Origin: Luteolibacter yonseiensis
GTDB taxonomy: Bacteria > Verrucomicrobiota > Verrucomicrobiia > Verrucomicrobiales > Akkermansiaceae
Assembly (NCBI RefSeq): GCF_016595465.1
Contig: NZ_JAENIK010000011.1
Coordinates: 992,001 to 1,056,000 of the forward strand
DNA length: 64,000 nt
Direction: 5' to 3'
Shown: piece after piece, positions 63,914 through 64,000 of the stretch
Position numbering within the stretch: position 1 is the first letter of the stretch
Layout of the letters: each line of letters begins with the position of its first letter
Notes under the pieces: model-generated
Told to the model about the DNA's origin: nothing
The model's input: the letters and a program-made list of their open reading frames with translations, nothing else
Database searches by the model: none
Program-made: the position numbers and the translations under genes

Positions 63914-64000
63914 TTTCGCTCCCTCGTCGGTATCGATGATGATGACAAAGCCCGGAGGTTGGCCGTCTATCGGGCTGACAAGAACGGATTGCTCCGCCGC

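Noticed and set aside
62723-64000. Minus-strand frame antisense to the alpha/beta hydrolase, open to the right edge
   Set aside because: It could in principle be the 3' part of a gene outside the window, but within the window it is antisense to a good hydrolase gene and has no recognisable domain. The last 87 nt alone are too short to support a call.

Overview
The window reads as one chromosome stretch of a Verrucomicrobiota bacterium, probably of the Luteolibacter/Haloferula kind; this is an inference from gene content, since no rRNA gene is present. Pointers are a DUF1501 gene next to a PSD1 cytochrome/DUF1549/DUF1553 gene under an ECF sigma factor and a FecR-like regulator, the C-terminal end of a beta-strand-repeat surface protein with a DPDGDG-type tail, many discoidin-like domains, and a Gram-negative envelope (Lnt, outer-membrane barrel, polysaccharide export protein). 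DNA is GC-rich and most starts lack a good Shine-Dalgarno. I see no insertion sequence, prophage, CRISPR array or broken gene.

Layout. 1-3511: end of a giant surface protein, a plant-BSP-like metallopeptidase and a GH16 glucanase. 3657-6659: hisG, a 34-residue COX24/bS22-like protein, an RluA-type pseudouridine synthase overlapping a Nif3-like gene, and tRNA-Gly. 6688-12261: envelope/polysaccharide export block (small secreted protein, outer-membrane barrel, Wzz/BY-kinase, Wza-like protein, PDZ protein). 12349-17706: prc, yggS, DUF971 and recG run together. 17708-21978: sugar dehydrogenase and oxyR on the minus strand, divergent from katA and an ankB-like gene. 22091-27609: rodA, a lone SLBB protein, mgtC, and two secreted proteins of unknown role. 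27660-33849: minus-strand sigma/anti-sigma/PSD1/DUF1501 operon. 33948-40402: YitT, then nusA-infB-rbfA, and thyA-membrane protein-folA with 4-nt overlaps. 40577-42937: CBS protein, a Phd/VapC toxin-antitoxin pair, VOC protein and GNAT. 42981-46452: Pit phosphate transporter with its DUF47 partner, and aspartate aminotransferase. 46578-51692: two tandem copies of an uncharacterised two-gene cassette. 51748-63913: ychF, an N-formylglutamate amidohydrolase-like gene, a lipoprotein/TPR pair, GH97 and GH76 glycoside hydrolases, HU, DUF4826, lnt and an alpha/beta hydrolase.

How the genes work together. Housekeeping translation genes, peroxide defence (OxyR-KatA-AnkB), folate/thymidylate synthesis and phosphate uptake are compact and conventional. 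The unusual parts are the duplicated A-B cassette with recurring W-x4-DP-x-AA repeats, the polysaccharide export machinery with no glycosyltransferases nearby plus an orphan SLBB paralogue, the ECF-controlled PSD1/DUF1501 operon, and a toxin-antitoxin operon whose promoter geometry predicts a leaderless mRNA.
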